A stretch of DNA of 64,000 bases, from the NCBI GenBank assembly GCA_963781265.1, contig CAWAFH010000015.1, positions 62,001 to 126,000 of the forward strand, in the 5' to 3' direction. Numbering within the stretch: position 1 is the stretch's first letter; each line of letters opens with the position of its first letter. The notes below the pieces were generated by a model that did no database searches, had not been told where the DNA came from, and saw only the letters and a program-made list of their open reading frames with translations. The DNA comes from WHSW01 sp963781265 (GTDB taxonomy: Bacteria > Actinomycetota > Thermoleophilia > Solirubrobacterales > 70-9). Positions 25,128-32,990 of this stretch are shown piece after piece. The position numbers and the translations under genes were made by a program.

Positions 25128-25478
25128 CTAATCGCGTTTCCAGGCGCGCCCGAACAGCTTGCCGAGCCTCCCGGAGCGAACGTTCGCGCTGAAGGTGCCG
25201 GCGCCGCTCTCGGGCGGCGGCAGGTTTGCGACCGACTCCGGGGCGATGGTCAGGGTGACGCCGCGCTCGGCCGTGCGCGCCACCTCGGGGGCGTCGGCGA
25301 AGCGCAGGCCATGCCCGTCGGTCGCGATCACGATCCCGTCGAGGATGTGCTCGCGGTAGTTGTCGACCACCTGGTCGACGGTTCCGACCACGGTCCCGTC
25401 GGCCGCGTACACCGGCGTGCCGCGCTGCACCGCCGTGTAATGGATCGCTGCTCCGTCGTCTGGCACGCCCGACAGCAT
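25128..25478 (-). CDS. PRC-barrel-like domain protein
   Basis: 116 residues from the ATG at 25478. The block VQRGTPVYAADGTVVGTVDQ, then HILDGIVIATDG and EVARTAERGVTLTI, reads as a PRC-barrel beta domain, found in ribosome-maturation and photosynthetic proteins and in many small actinobacterial proteins. The C-terminus is basic (GRLGKLFGRAWKRD). Function unknown. Twelve bases separate its start from the divergent DUF3052-like gene. Confidence 0.7.
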   Translation of the reverse strand: MLSGVPDDGAAIHYTAVQRGTPVYAADGTVVGTVDQVVDNYREHILDGIVIATDGHGLRFADAPEVARTAERGVTLTIAPESVANLPPPESGAGTFSANVRSGRLGKLFGRAWKRD

Positions 25479-25483
25479 AGATT
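25478..25483 (+). promoter_or_regulatory. -10 element, putative leaderless promoter (DUF3052-like gene)
   Basis: TAGATT, seven bases, then the ATG at 25491. Its first base is the start codon of the divergent PRC-barrel gene, so the two expression signals overlap. Confidence 0.5.
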
Positions 25484-25490
25484 GGGGGCG

Positions 25491-25895
25491 ATGTCGGGTT
25501 ACTCGGGGACTCCGCTGCCGCGCAAACTCGGGATCAAGGAGGGCTCGACGGTCGCGTTCGCGGGCGCCCCGCCGGAGTTCGCCGCTGCGCTGGGCGAGCT
25601 GCCCGACGCGGTCACCGTCCGCGGCCGAGCGACCGGCTCGCTGGACGTCGTCGTCGCCTTCTTTCGCCATCGCGCCCGGCTCGAGCGTCGCCTCGAGGCG
25701 CTCTCGACGACGATCTTTCCGGCCGGCGGCCTCTGGATCGCCTGGCCGAAGCGCGCCTCGGGCGTGCCGACCGATCTGACCGAGGACGTCGTCCGCGAGC
25801 TCGGCCTCGCGCTGGGCCTGGTCGACAACAAGGTCTGCGCCATCGACGCGACCTGGTCGGGCCTGCGCCTCGTCCATCGCCGCGAGAACCGCTAG
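25491..25895 (+). CDS. DUF3052-like protein
   Basis: 134 residues. SGYSGTPLPRKLGIKEGSTV at the N-terminus, FPAGGLWIAWPKRASGVPTD and ELGLALGLVDNKVCAIDATW, then SGLRLVHRRENR, are the conserved blocks of the actinobacterial DUF3052 family, small cytosolic proteins without a known role. The frame has no other plausible start. Confidence 0.8.
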   Translation: MSGYSGTPLPRKLGIKEGSTVAFAGAPPEFAAALGELPDAVTVRGRATGSLDVVVAFFRHRARLERRLEALSTTIFPAGGLWIAWPKRASGVPTDLTEDVVRELGLALGLVDNKVCAIDATWSGLRLVHRRENR

Positions 25896-25911
25896 CCCCG
25901 GGCCCCCACGC

Positions 25912-25960
25912 GCCGACGGGTTGAAAACGTTGCGCTGTATAGCGAAATCCGCCCGTCGGC
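25912..25960. terminator. bidirectional hairpin between convergent genes
   Basis: GCCGACGGG and CCCGTCGGC are perfect nine-base arms around a 31-base AT-richer loop, which itself holds a small CGCT-GTAT-AGCG hairpin. It sits between two converging genes, where a shared terminator is expected. Confidence 0.5.
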
Positions 25961-25973
25961 CTGCGGACGGCGC

Positions 25974-26831
25974 TTAGGCGGCGAGGCGGGCGGCGACCTC
26001 CGGGCGAGCGCAGAAGTCGGCGATCTGCCGCGAGAGGCGGCCACCCTGCCAGGCGAGCGGCGACTCCCCCGGCTCCTCGCTCACCAGCGTGGCGTTCGGG
26101 AGGCGCTCCGACCACGCCTCGGCGACCGCGTACGGGTGCCCGCCATCGGCCTCGTCGTGGCTCGCGACGACGAGCGCGGGCACGTCGAGCAGCTCGAGCT
26201 CGGCGAGGTCGTCGAACGGACTCGACCGCGGCACCTGGCGCAGCGCCTCGGCGACCGCGGCCGGGTGGCGGTGGCGTCCGAGCCGCTCGCGGGCGATCCG
26301 CAGCATCGTGTCGCGCCATCGCGGGTCGAGGCCGTCGTCGTAGGCGGCGATGAACCCCTCCACCCCACCGGACTCGAGCCCATCGGCGAGCGCGTCCCAG
26401 TGGCGGAGCGACTCCTCGGTGGGCGGCACCCCGATCCAGGCCGGACCGATCGCGACGAGCGCCGCGACCCGGTCGGGGTCGGCGAGCGTCAGAGCGGTCA
26501 GCGTGTGGGCTCCCATCGAGTGACCGGCGAGCACGCAGCGGCGCCCGGGTGCCTCCGCGTCGAGCAGCGCCGCGAGGTCCTCGGTGAGGTCCGGGTAGCC
26601 GTAGCCGTGACCGGCCGCCGCCGGGTCCGAGTCGCCGTGGCCGCGGGCGTCGTAGGCGAGGGTCCGGAAGCCCTTCCGCACCAGCACGCGCGAGCCATGC
26701 GTCACATAGCGACGCGAGGCCGTCAGCCCGTGCAGGAGGGCGATCGGGGGAGCCCCGGGCTCGCCTGCTGCCTCGCCACGCAGCACCCCTGCCGGGCCGC
26801 TGAACTCGAGCGCGTGCGCCGGCTCGCTCAC
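25974..26831 (-). CDS. alpha/beta hydrolase
   Basis: 285 residues. Nucleophile elbow GHSMGA in VLAGHSMGAHTLTALTL, oxyanion HGLTASRRY, YDARGHGDSDP after strand 4, and a late acid in VVASHDEADGGHPY; the terminal histidine is not obvious. The start overlaps the peroxiredoxin stop by four bases. Substrate unknown; esterase or epoxide-hydrolase-like activity would fit. Confidence 0.85.
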   Translation of the reverse strand: MSEPAHALEFSGPAGVLRGEAAGEPGAPPIALLHGLTASRRYVTHGSRVLVRKGFRTLAYDARGHGDSDPAAAGHGYGYPDLTEDLAALLDAEAPGRRCVLAGHSMGAHTLTALTLADPDRVAALVAIGPAWIGVPPTEESLRHWDALADGLESGGVEGFIAAYDDGLDPRWRDTMLRIARERLGRHRHPAAVAEALRQVPRSSPFDDLAELELLDVPALVVASHDEADGGHPYAVAEAWSERLPNATLVSEEPGESPLAWQGGRLSRQIADFCARPEVAARLAA

Positions 26832-27301
26832 CGGGCGCCGGCTGCGTCGCGGGCGAGCGAGAGCGCGGAGGCGAGGTGCTCGACGTCCTTGTATCGGAGC
26901 CCCAGCAGGGCGACATGGCGGTAGCGGACGATTCCGTCGGGGTCGACGATGAAGATCGAGCGCCGCACCAGTCCGCCGGGGGCGACGACACCGTAGGCGC
27001 GCGCGGTCTCGTGATCCGGGTCGGCGAGCAGCGGCACCGTCAGCTTGTGCTCGGCGATGAAGCGCTCGTGGGAGTCGACCGACTGCGGCGAGATCCCGAG
27101 GACGTCGGCGTCGAGGTCGTCGAGGTGGTCGGCCGCGTCGCGGTACGAGCAGAACTGGCGCGTGCAGACCGGCGTGAAATCGCCCGGGTAGAAGGCGAGC
27201 ACGACCCAGCGCCCGCCGTAGTCGCTGAGCCTGTAGGTCCGCCCGCCGGTTCCGGCGAGCGCGAACTCCGGAGCCTGGTCGCCGATCTCGATTCTGGACA
27301 T
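26828..27301 (-). CDS. peroxiredoxin (AhpC/TSA, Bcp-like)
   Basis: 157 residues. The peroxidatic cysteine lies in FYPGDFTPVCTRQFCSYRD (PxxxTxxC), with a second cysteine four residues later, the arrangement of atypical two-Cys Bcp-type peroxiredoxins. RRSIFIVDPDGIVRYRH is the usual later strand pair. Reduces hydroperoxides with electrons from thioredoxin. A TACGCT element seven bases before the ATG supports the start. Confidence 0.9.
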   Translation of the reverse strand: MSRIEIGDQAPEFALAGTGGRTYRLSDYGGRWVVLAFYPGDFTPVCTRQFCSYRDAADHLDDLDADVLGISPQSVDSHERFIAEHKLTVPLLADPDHETARAYGVVAPGGLVRRSIFIVDPDGIVRYRHVALLGLRYKDVEHLASALSLARDAAGAR

Positions 27302-27308
27302 CCGGGCG

Positions 27309-27314
27309 AGCGTA
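27309..27314 (-). promoter_or_regulatory. -10 element, putative leaderless promoter (peroxiredoxin)
   Basis: TACGCT on the minus strand with seven bases to the ATG at 27301. Confidence 0.5.
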
Positions 27315-27332
27315 GCGAGGCGGTCGCCTCGC

Positions 27333-28013
27333 TCAGCCCGCGTCGATCGTCACCTTGTCGATCGTGACCACCTGGGTCGGCTGCTCGGACTGGTCCCCGA
27401 GCTTGCCGATCGTCTCGACCACGTCCATGCCGTCGGCGACTTCGCCGAGCACCGCGTAGTCCGGCGGCAGGCCCGCATCGGCGGGCGCCGTGACGACGAA
27501 GAACTGGCTGCCCGAGGCCCCGGGCGGCTCGACCGCCGTCTTCGCCATCGCGACCAGGCCCTTCTTGTAGGTCGTGTCCTGAGGCGGTGGCTCGGTCACC
27601 GTGTAGCCGGGTCCGCCGGTACCGGTGCCGGTCGGGTCGCCGCCCTGGATCACGAAGCCGGGCGCGATGCGATGAAAGATCGTCCCGTCGTAAAAGCCCT
27701 GCTCGGCGAGGAACGCGAACGAGTTCGCCGTCTTCGGCGAGCCCTTGGTGTCGAGGTCGATCGTGAACGTGCCGCAGCTCGTCTCGACCGTGGCCACGGC
27801 GGCCGCGCCCTTGCTGAGCACCTGTTCGGGGCGCTTGAACTGGTCCTTCTTCGCGGGCGGCTCGTCGACCTCGGCGCAGTCGCCCGATGCCGCCGTCGTC
27901 GACGAGGCGGTCGAGTCGTCGTCGCCCCCGGAGGTCGCGATCACGACGCCCACGATTGCCGCGACGACGATCGCGCCGAGGAAGATCAGCCGGGTGCGGG
28001 CCTGGCTGGACAT
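27333..28013 (-). CDS. membrane-anchored cyclophilin-type peptidyl-prolyl isomerase
   Basis: 226 residues. One N-terminal transmembrane helix (about 8–28) and a Ser/Thr/Asp linker place the catalytic domain outside the membrane. The cyclophilin core is clear: GFYDGTIFHRIAPGFVIQGG and GASGSQFFVVTA, ending in DGMDVVETI. Likely assists folding of exported proteins. A TAGCCT element seven bases before the ATG supports the start. Confidence 0.9.
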   Translation of the reverse strand: MSSQARTRLIFLGAIVVAAIVGVVIATSGGDDDSTASSTTAASGDCAEVDEPPAKKDQFKRPEQVLSKGAAAVATVETSCGTFTIDLDTKGSPKTANSFAFLAEQGFYDGTIFHRIAPGFVIQGGDPTGTGTGGPGYTVTEPPPQDTTYKKGLVAMAKTAVEPPGASGSQFFVVTAPADAGLPPDYAVLGEVADGMDVVETIGKLGDQSEQPTQVVTIDKVTIDAG

Positions 28014-28020
28014 CGGCCGC

Positions 28021-28026
28021 AGGCTA
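28021..28026 (-). promoter_or_regulatory. -10 element, putative leaderless promoter (cyclophilin)
   Basis: TAGCCT on the minus strand, seven bases before the ATG at 28013. Confidence 0.5.
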
Positions 28027-28080
28027 GAGGATGGTCGCGACGGCCCGCGGGGGTGCGGCGGCGCTTGCGATCATGGCGGC

Positions 28081-28746
28081 GTGAGCGAGCGCTCCACCCA
28101 GATCCCGACGCGCACGAGGCTGATCGGCCGGGCGCTGAACGCCTCCGTGGCGCACGCGCCGTGGCTGTGGCCGGTGCTGAGGCGCCCGATCCAGGGCTTC
28201 TTCGACGGGGCGGCGCAGGGGTGGGACCAGCGCACGGGTGCGGGCTCGGTGGACCACCTCGAGGCGCTCGCGACCGCCACCGCACAGGTCGCCCCCGCGC
28301 CCGAGCGCGTGCTCGACCTCGGCACGGGGACGGGCGAGGGCGCCCTGTTCTTGGCCCGCGAGTACCCGACCGCGCGCGTGCGCGGCGTCGACCTCTCGCC
28401 GGAGATGATCCGGCTCGCGCGCGAGAAGGTCGGGCTCGACCCCGAGGGCCGGATCGCCTTCAAGGTCGCCGACGCCGCCGACCTGCCCTTCGAGGACGAG
28501 TCGTTCGACCTGGTGACCATGGTCAACGTGCCGCCCTTCTTCGGCGAGATCGCCCGAGTGCTGCGCCCGGGCGGCCATGTGATCTCGGTCGCCACGGGCG
28601 GCTCCTCCACCCCCTTCTACACCCCGGCGTCCGTGCTCACGCGCGGTTTTCGCCGTCATGGCATCGACCCGGTCGACGACGGGGTCGCCGGGCGCGGCAC
28701 CTACTTCATCGCCCGCCAGGCCGTGGGTAGGCTCAGCGCGCGATGA
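28081..28746 (+). CDS. class I SAM-dependent methyltransferase
   Basis: 221 residues from a GTG. Motif I is RVLDLGTGTGEGALFLA, the acidic motif VRGVDLSPEMI, motif II LPFEDESFDLVTMVN and motif III VLRPGGHVISVA. The fold resembles ubiquinone/menaquinone methyltransferases, but the substrate is unknown. It is the first gene of a run of five joined by four-base overlaps that includes murT and gatD. Confidence 0.85.
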   Translation: MSERSTQIPTRTRLIGRALNASVAHAPWLWPVLRRPIQGFFDGAAQGWDQRTGAGSVDHLEALATATAQVAPAPERVLDLGTGTGEGALFLAREYPTARVRGVDLSPEMIRLAREKVGLDPEGRIAFKVADAADLPFEDESFDLVTMVNVPPFFGEIARVLRPGGHVISVATGGSSTPFYTPASVLTRGFRRHGIDPVDDGVAGRGTYFIARQAVGRLSAR

Positions 28747-29636
28747 CCGCCCCAGCGCCCGGCGCCGGCCGCTTCCTGTTGCTCGTCAACCCGTCCGCGG
28801 GCGCCGGGCGCGCGCGCGAGCTGCTGCCTCGGGTGCAGGCGGCGATGGCCGCGGCGGGGCTCGAGCAGCGCACGGTGATGACCACCGGCCTCGCGCACGG
28901 CTGCGACGAGGCCCTCGCGGCCGCCGCGGCCGGCGAGATCCCGGTGGTGATCAGCGGGGATGGGCTGATCGGGCAGGTCGGCGGCGCGCTCGCCGGCTCC
29001 GAGACCGCGCTCGGTGTGATCCCCGGCGGGCGCGGCAACGACTTCGCGCGGGTGCTGGGGATCCCCGAGGACGTCGACGCGGCGGTCGCGGCGTTGGCCG
29101 CGGGTCACAGCCGCCGGATCGACGTCGGCGAGATCAACGGCAAGCGGTTCCTCTGCATCGCCAGCTGCGGCTTCGACTCCGACGCGAACCGGATCGCCAA
29201 CGAGGCGAAGTGGATCCGCGGCAACCTCGTGTACGCCTACGCCGCGCTGCGGGCCTTGATCGCGTGGAAGCCGGCCCGCTTCACGATCACCCTCGACGGC
29301 GTCAGCCACGAGCTGCGGGGGTACTCCGTCGCCGCGGCGAACAGCAAGGCCTACGGCGGGGGCATGTTCATCGCGCCCGACGCCGAGCTCGACGACGGCC
29401 TGCTGGACGTGGTCACGACCGGCGAGGCCGGCAAGGTGCACTTCCTGCTCAACCTGCCGAAGGTCTTCGACGGCAGGCACGTCGCCAACCCCGAGGTCAG
29501 CGTCGCGCGGGCGGCCGAGGTCCGGATCGAGGCCGACCGCCCGTTCGCCGTCTACGCCGACGGCGACCCGATCGCGGACCTTCCCGCGACCGTCCGCGTG
29601 CTGCCGCGCGCCCTGCGCGTGATCGTCCCCGAATGA
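28743..29636 (+). CDS. diacylglycerol kinase-family lipid kinase
   Basis: 297 residues. LLVNPSAGAGRA opens the DAGK catalytic domain; the nucleotide loop reads SGDGLIGQV rather than bacterial GGDGT-N-E-V, closer to the SGDGL form of sphingosine kinases; GVIPGGRGNDFAR is the conserved substrate loop, and YADGDPI the late motif. It phosphorylates a lipid alcohol such as diacylglycerol or a sphingoid-like base. Between a methyltransferase and murT, with four-base overlaps on both sides, it may supply or recycle a lipid needed at the membrane. Confidence 0.85.
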   Translation: MTAPAPGAGRFLLLVNPSAGAGRARELLPRVQAAMAAAGLEQRTVMTTGLAHGCDEALAAAAAGEIPVVISGDGLIGQVGGALAGSETALGVIPGGRGNDFARVLGIPEDVDAAVAALAAGHSRRIDVGEINGKRFLCIASCGFDSDANRIANEAKWIRGNLVYAYAALRALIAWKPARFTITLDGVSHELRGYSVAAANSKAYGGGMFIAPDAELDDGLLDVVTTGEAGKVHFLLNLPKVFDGRHVANPEVSVARAAEVRIEADRPFAVYADGDPIADLPATVRVLPRALRVIVPE

Positions 29637-31018
29637 GCGCCGCGGGGCGCGGGCCGGGCTTTCGCGCCAAGCTCGGCGTCGCCAGAGCGACCGGGGCGCT
29701 GAGCCGCCGCAGCGGCCGCGGCGGAGGCACGACCCTGCCGGGGCGCCTGCTGTTGAGGCTCGCGCCGGACGCGATCAGCCGCCTCGGCGCCGGGCTCGAG
29801 GCGGGCTCGACCGTGATCAGCGCCACCAACGGCAAGACCACGACCGCGGGGATGCTCGCCGCCGCGATGCGCGCCGCCGGCCGCGATCCGGTGCACAACC
29901 GGGCCGGGTCGAACATGAGCTGGGGCGTCGCCACCGCGCTGCTCGAACAGCGGGGCGCCGAGGGGCTGTTCGAGGTCGACGAGGCGTGGCTGCCGCGGAT
30001 CGCGGCCGAGCTCGATCCGAAGCTGATCGTGCTCGGCAACCTGTTCCGCGACCAGCTCGACCGCTACGGCGAGCTCGAGCACCTCGCCGACGAGTGGGCG
30101 CGGATGGTCTCCGGGCGCTCGGGCGGCTACGTGCTCAACGCCGACGATCCGCTGGTCGCCGACCTCGGACGCGACCACGAGCTGCGCCCGCGCGACGGGG
30201 TCACCTACTTCGGGATCGAGGACGCCTCCCAGGCCCTGCCGGAGCTCCAGCACGCCTTCGACGCCAAGCACTGCCGCCGCTGCGGGCACCCCTACGCGTA
30301 CGCGTGCGCCTTCGTCGGCCATCTCGGCCACTACGCGTGTCCCAACTGCGGCGCCGACCGGCCCAGCCCGCAGGTGGCGGCGACCGCGATCGAGCTGTTC
30401 GGGATGCGGGGATCGCGCTCGCGGATCGCGACCCCGTCGGGCGAGGCGACGCTCGAGCTGCCCCTGCCCGGCCTCTACAACGTCTACAACGCGCTCGCCG
30501 CGCTCGCGGCTGCCCTGCGCCTCGGGATCGGCCTCGACCCGGCGATCGAGGCGCTCTCAAGGGTCGAGGCCGTGTTCGGGCGCGTCGAGACGATCGAGGT
30601 GCGCGGCACGCCGGTCTCGATCCTGCTGATCAAGAACCCGGCCGGCGCCAACGAGGTGATCCGCACCCTGCGCCTCGAGGGCCGCGAGCGCCCGCTCGAG
30701 CTCTGGATCGCGCTCAACGACCGGATCGCCGACGGCCGCGACGTCTCCTGGGTCTGGGACGCGGACTTCGAGCTGCTCGCGGCGAGCGCGGGCCGCGTCC
30801 ATTGCTCCGGGACCCGGGCGCCGGAGATGGCGGTGCGGCTCAAGTACGCCGGCGTCGACCCCGCGTCGCTCGTGGTCGAGGAATCGATCGAGCGCTCCTT
30901 CGATCGCGCCGTCGACGAGGCCGCGGGCCCGCTCTATGCCCTGCCGACCTACACGGCGCTGATCGAGCTGCGCACCCTGCTCGCCGAGCGCGGGCTGGCG
31001 AAGGAGTTCTGGCGGTGA
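29633..31018 (+). CDS. murT: lipid II isoglutaminyl synthase, MurT subunit
   Basis: 461 residues. The Mur-ligase P-loop is ATNGKTTTAGMLAAAMR, followed by HNRAGSNMSWGVATALL and the central domain block NLFRDQLDRYGELEHL. A zinc ribbon typical of MurT is inserted: C214-x2-C217 and C236-x2-C239. The C-terminal DUF1727 part has KNPAGANEVIR and ends YTALIELRTLLAERG. With GatD it amidates the D-Glu of lipid II, forming D-iso-glutamine, important for cross-linking. Starts inside the lipid kinase stop. Confidence 0.93.
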   Translation: MSAAGRGPGFRAKLGVARATGALSRRSGRGGGTTLPGRLLLRLAPDAISRLGAGLEAGSTVISATNGKTTTAGMLAAAMRAAGRDPVHNRAGSNMSWGVATALLEQRGAEGLFEVDEAWLPRIAAELDPKLIVLGNLFRDQLDRYGELEHLADEWARMVSGRSGGYVLNADDPLVADLGRDHELRPRDGVTYFGIEDASQALPELQHAFDAKHCRRCGHPYAYACAFVGHLGHYACPNCGADRPSPQVAATAIELFGMRGSRSRIATPSGEATLELPLPGLYNVYNALAALAAALRLGIGLDPAIEALSRVEAVFGRVETIEVRGTPVSILLIKNPAGANEVIRTLRLEGRERPLELWIALNDRIADGRDVSWVWDADFELLAASAGRVHCSGTRAPEMAVRLKYAGVDPASLVVEESIERSFDRAVDEAAGPLYALPTYTALIELRTLLAERGLAKEFWR

Positions 31019-31758
31019 CCAGCGTGCGCACCACGGAGGCGATCTGGCACGAGGTCGAGTGCGGGGCCTACGCCGCCGACCTCGCGACCTGGGTCGAGCT
31101 CAGCCGCGCGGCGGGTGGCCCGGTGCTCGAACTCGGGGCAGGCGGCGGCCGGGTCGCGATCGAGCTCGCGAGGTCCGGCGTCGACGTGGTCGCGCTGGAC
31201 CGCTCGCGCGAGCTGCTGGACGACCTCCGGGCGAGCGCCGCGGCGGCCGGGCTGGAGGTTGAGACGGTGTGCGCGGATGCGCGGGAGCTCGCGCTCGGCC
31301 GCGAGTTCGGCGCCGTGCTGGCGCCGATGCAGTTCATGCACCTGCTCGACGGCCCGTCGGAGCGCGGCCGGCTGCTGGGGGCGATCGCCGAGGGACTGCG
31401 CCCCGGCGGCACCTTCGCGGCGGCGCTGCTCGCCGAGGACGCGCGCGAGGTCGAGACGACCCCGGGCGCCGGGCTGCTCCCGGACGTGCGCGAGATCGAC
31501 GGCTGGGTCTACTCGAGCCTGCCGCTCGAGGTCGCCGCCGTGGCGGGTGGGTTCGAGCTCCGTCGCCTGCGCCAGATCGTCTCGCCGGCGGGGGAGCTGA
31601 CGGAGGCCACCGACGCGATCCGGCTCGCCGAGCTCAGCCCCGGGCGGCTCGAGGAGGAGGCTGCGCCGGCGGGCCTGCGGCCGCGCGAGCGGATCGCGAT
31701 CGAGCCGACGGCCGACCACGTCGGCTCGGTCGTCTGCGTCCTGGAGGCGACCGGATGA
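31015..31758 (+). CDS. class I SAM-dependent methyltransferase between murT and gatD
   Basis: 247 residues, GTG start overlapping the murT stop. Motif I reads GPVLELGAGGGRVAIELA, the post-I acidic residue is in VVALDRSRELL and the later strand motif is LRPGGTFAAALLAED. The C-terminal part is beta-rich (GWVYSSLPLEV, HVGSVVCVLEA). In most bacteria murT and gatD are adjacent; this insertion keeps both four-base overlaps. A role in lipid II or lipid modification is suggested only by position. Confidence 0.8.
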   Translation: MTSVRTTEAIWHEVECGAYAADLATWVELSRAAGGPVLELGAGGGRVAIELARSGVDVVALDRSRELLDDLRASAAAAGLEVETVCADARELALGREFGAVLAPMQFMHLLDGPSERGRLLGAIAEGLRPGGTFAAALLAEDAREVETTPGAGLLPDVREIDGWVYSSLPLEVAAVAGGFELRRLRQIVSPAGELTEATDAIRLAELSPGRLEEEAAPAGLRPRERIAIEPTADHVGSVVCVLEATG

Positions 31759-32498
31759 AGCTGCGCGTCCTGGCGCTCTACCCGGAGCAGATGAACATCT
31801 ACGCCGACCGCGGCAACATCCTCTTTCTGCGCCGCCGCTGCGAATGGCGCGGGATCGAGTTCGAGCACGCGACCGCCGGGCCCGGCGAGGGCTTCGATCC
31901 CGGGGTCCACGATCTGATCTACATCGGCGGCGGCCAGGACCGCGACCAGGAGCTCGTCGCCGAGGACATGGTCGCCACCAAGCGCGAGGCGCTCGCCGCC
32001 GCCGTGGCTGACCGGGCGGTGGTGCTCGCGGTCTGCGGTGGCTATCAGCTGCTCGGCCACGGCTATGAGCTCGGCGAGCGCCGGATCGGCGGGCTCGGGC
32101 TGGTCGACCTCGAGACCGTGCGCGAGCCGGGCGCGCGGCTGATCGGCAACGTGGTGATCGAGGCCGACCTGGGCGCGGGCCGGCGGCTCGAGGTCGCCGG
32201 GTTCGAGAACCACGGGGGGCGCACCCGCCTGGGCCCCGGGGTCGAGCCGCTCGGCCGAGTGATCCGCGGACATGGGAACAACGGCTCCGACGGCGGCGAG
32301 GGAGTCCGTAGCGAGGGGGTGTTCGGGACCTATATCCACGGCCCCCTGCTGCCCAAGAACGCGCCGCTCGCCGACCATCTGATCGCGCTGGCGCTCGCCC
32401 GCGCGGCCGGCGGGGAGGTCCCGCAGCTCGAGCCCCTCGACGACGAGCTCGAGGCGGCGGCCCACGCCAGCGCCCGGGCCGCCGCGCTGCGCGACTAG
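31755..32498 (+). CDS. gatD: lipid II isoglutaminyl synthase, GatD glutamine amidotransferase subunit
   Basis: 247 residues. A class I glutamine amidotransferase (CobB/CobQ type): IYIGGGQDRDQELVAED, nucleophile C94 in VLAVCGGYQLLGHGYE and the catalytic histidine in GTYIHGPLLPKNAPLAD. YPEQMNIYADRGN is the GatD-specific N-terminal block. It frees ammonia from glutamine for MurT. Last gene of the overlapping five-gene operon. Confidence 0.93.
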   Translation: MKLRVLALYPEQMNIYADRGNILFLRRRCEWRGIEFEHATAGPGEGFDPGVHDLIYIGGGQDRDQELVAEDMVATKREALAAAVADRAVVLAVCGGYQLLGHGYELGERRIGGLGLVDLETVREPGARLIGNVVIEADLGAGRRLEVAGFENHGGRTRLGPGVEPLGRVIRGHGNNGSDGGEGVRSEGVFGTYIHGPLLPKNAPLADHLIALALARAAGGEVPQLEPLDDELEAAAHASARAAALRD

Positions 32499-32539
32499 GG
32501 CCGGGCTCGCATCCGGTCGGGCCGCGCCACCGGCGGGCT

Positions 32540-32971
32540 TCAGCGGCCCGTGGAACCGAACCCGCCGTCGCCGCGCGCCGTGGCGCTCAGCTCCGCGGCC
32601 TCGATCGGGACGACGCCGGCGACCGCGACGATCACCAGCTGCGCGATCCGGTCGCCGGGCGCGATCTCGAACGGAGCCTCCGCGTCGGTGTTCAGAAGCA
32701 GCACCCGCAGCTCGCCGCGATAGCCCGAGTCGATCAGGCCGGGCGCGTTGACGAGCGCAATCCCGTGGCGCAGCGCGAGCCCTGACCGCGGCAGCACCAG
32801 CCCGGCGTGCCCGGCCGGGATCTCGACCGCGAGCCCGGTGCCCACGGACGCCCGGGCGCCCGGCTCGAGCATCGCCGCTTCGCTCGCGTGCAGGTCGAGG
32901 CCGGCGTCGCCCTCGTTGGCGCGCTGCGGAATCCGCGCCGCCCGATCGAGCCTGATGAAGCCGACCTCCAC
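32540..32971 (-). CDS. dut: deoxyuridine 5'-triphosphate nucleotidohydrolase
   Basis: 143 residues, normal for a trimeric dUTPase, GTG start. The five motifs are visible: NEGDAGLDLHA (I), LPRSGLALRHGI (II), VNAPGLIDSGYRGEL (III), PGDRIAQLVIV (IV) and GDGGFGSTGR (V). It converts dUTP to dUMP, preventing uracil incorporation. It follows hflX with 19 bases between, yet has its own TAGGCT element six bases before the start. Confidence 0.95.
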   Translation of the reverse strand: MEVGFIRLDRAARIPQRANEGDAGLDLHASEAAMLEPGARASVGTGLAVEIPAGHAGLVLPRSGLALRHGIALVNAPGLIDSGYRGELRVLLLNTDAEAPFEIAPGDRIAQLVIVAVAGVVPIEAAELSATARGDGGFGSTGR

Positions 32972-32977
32972 GGCGCG

Positions 32978-32983
32978 AGCCTA
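32978..32983 (-). promoter_or_regulatory. -10 element, putative leaderless promoter (dut)
   Basis: TAGGCT on the minus strand, six bases before the GTG at 32971, in the short gap after hflX. Confidence 0.45.
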
Positions 32984-32990
32984 GCGGCGC

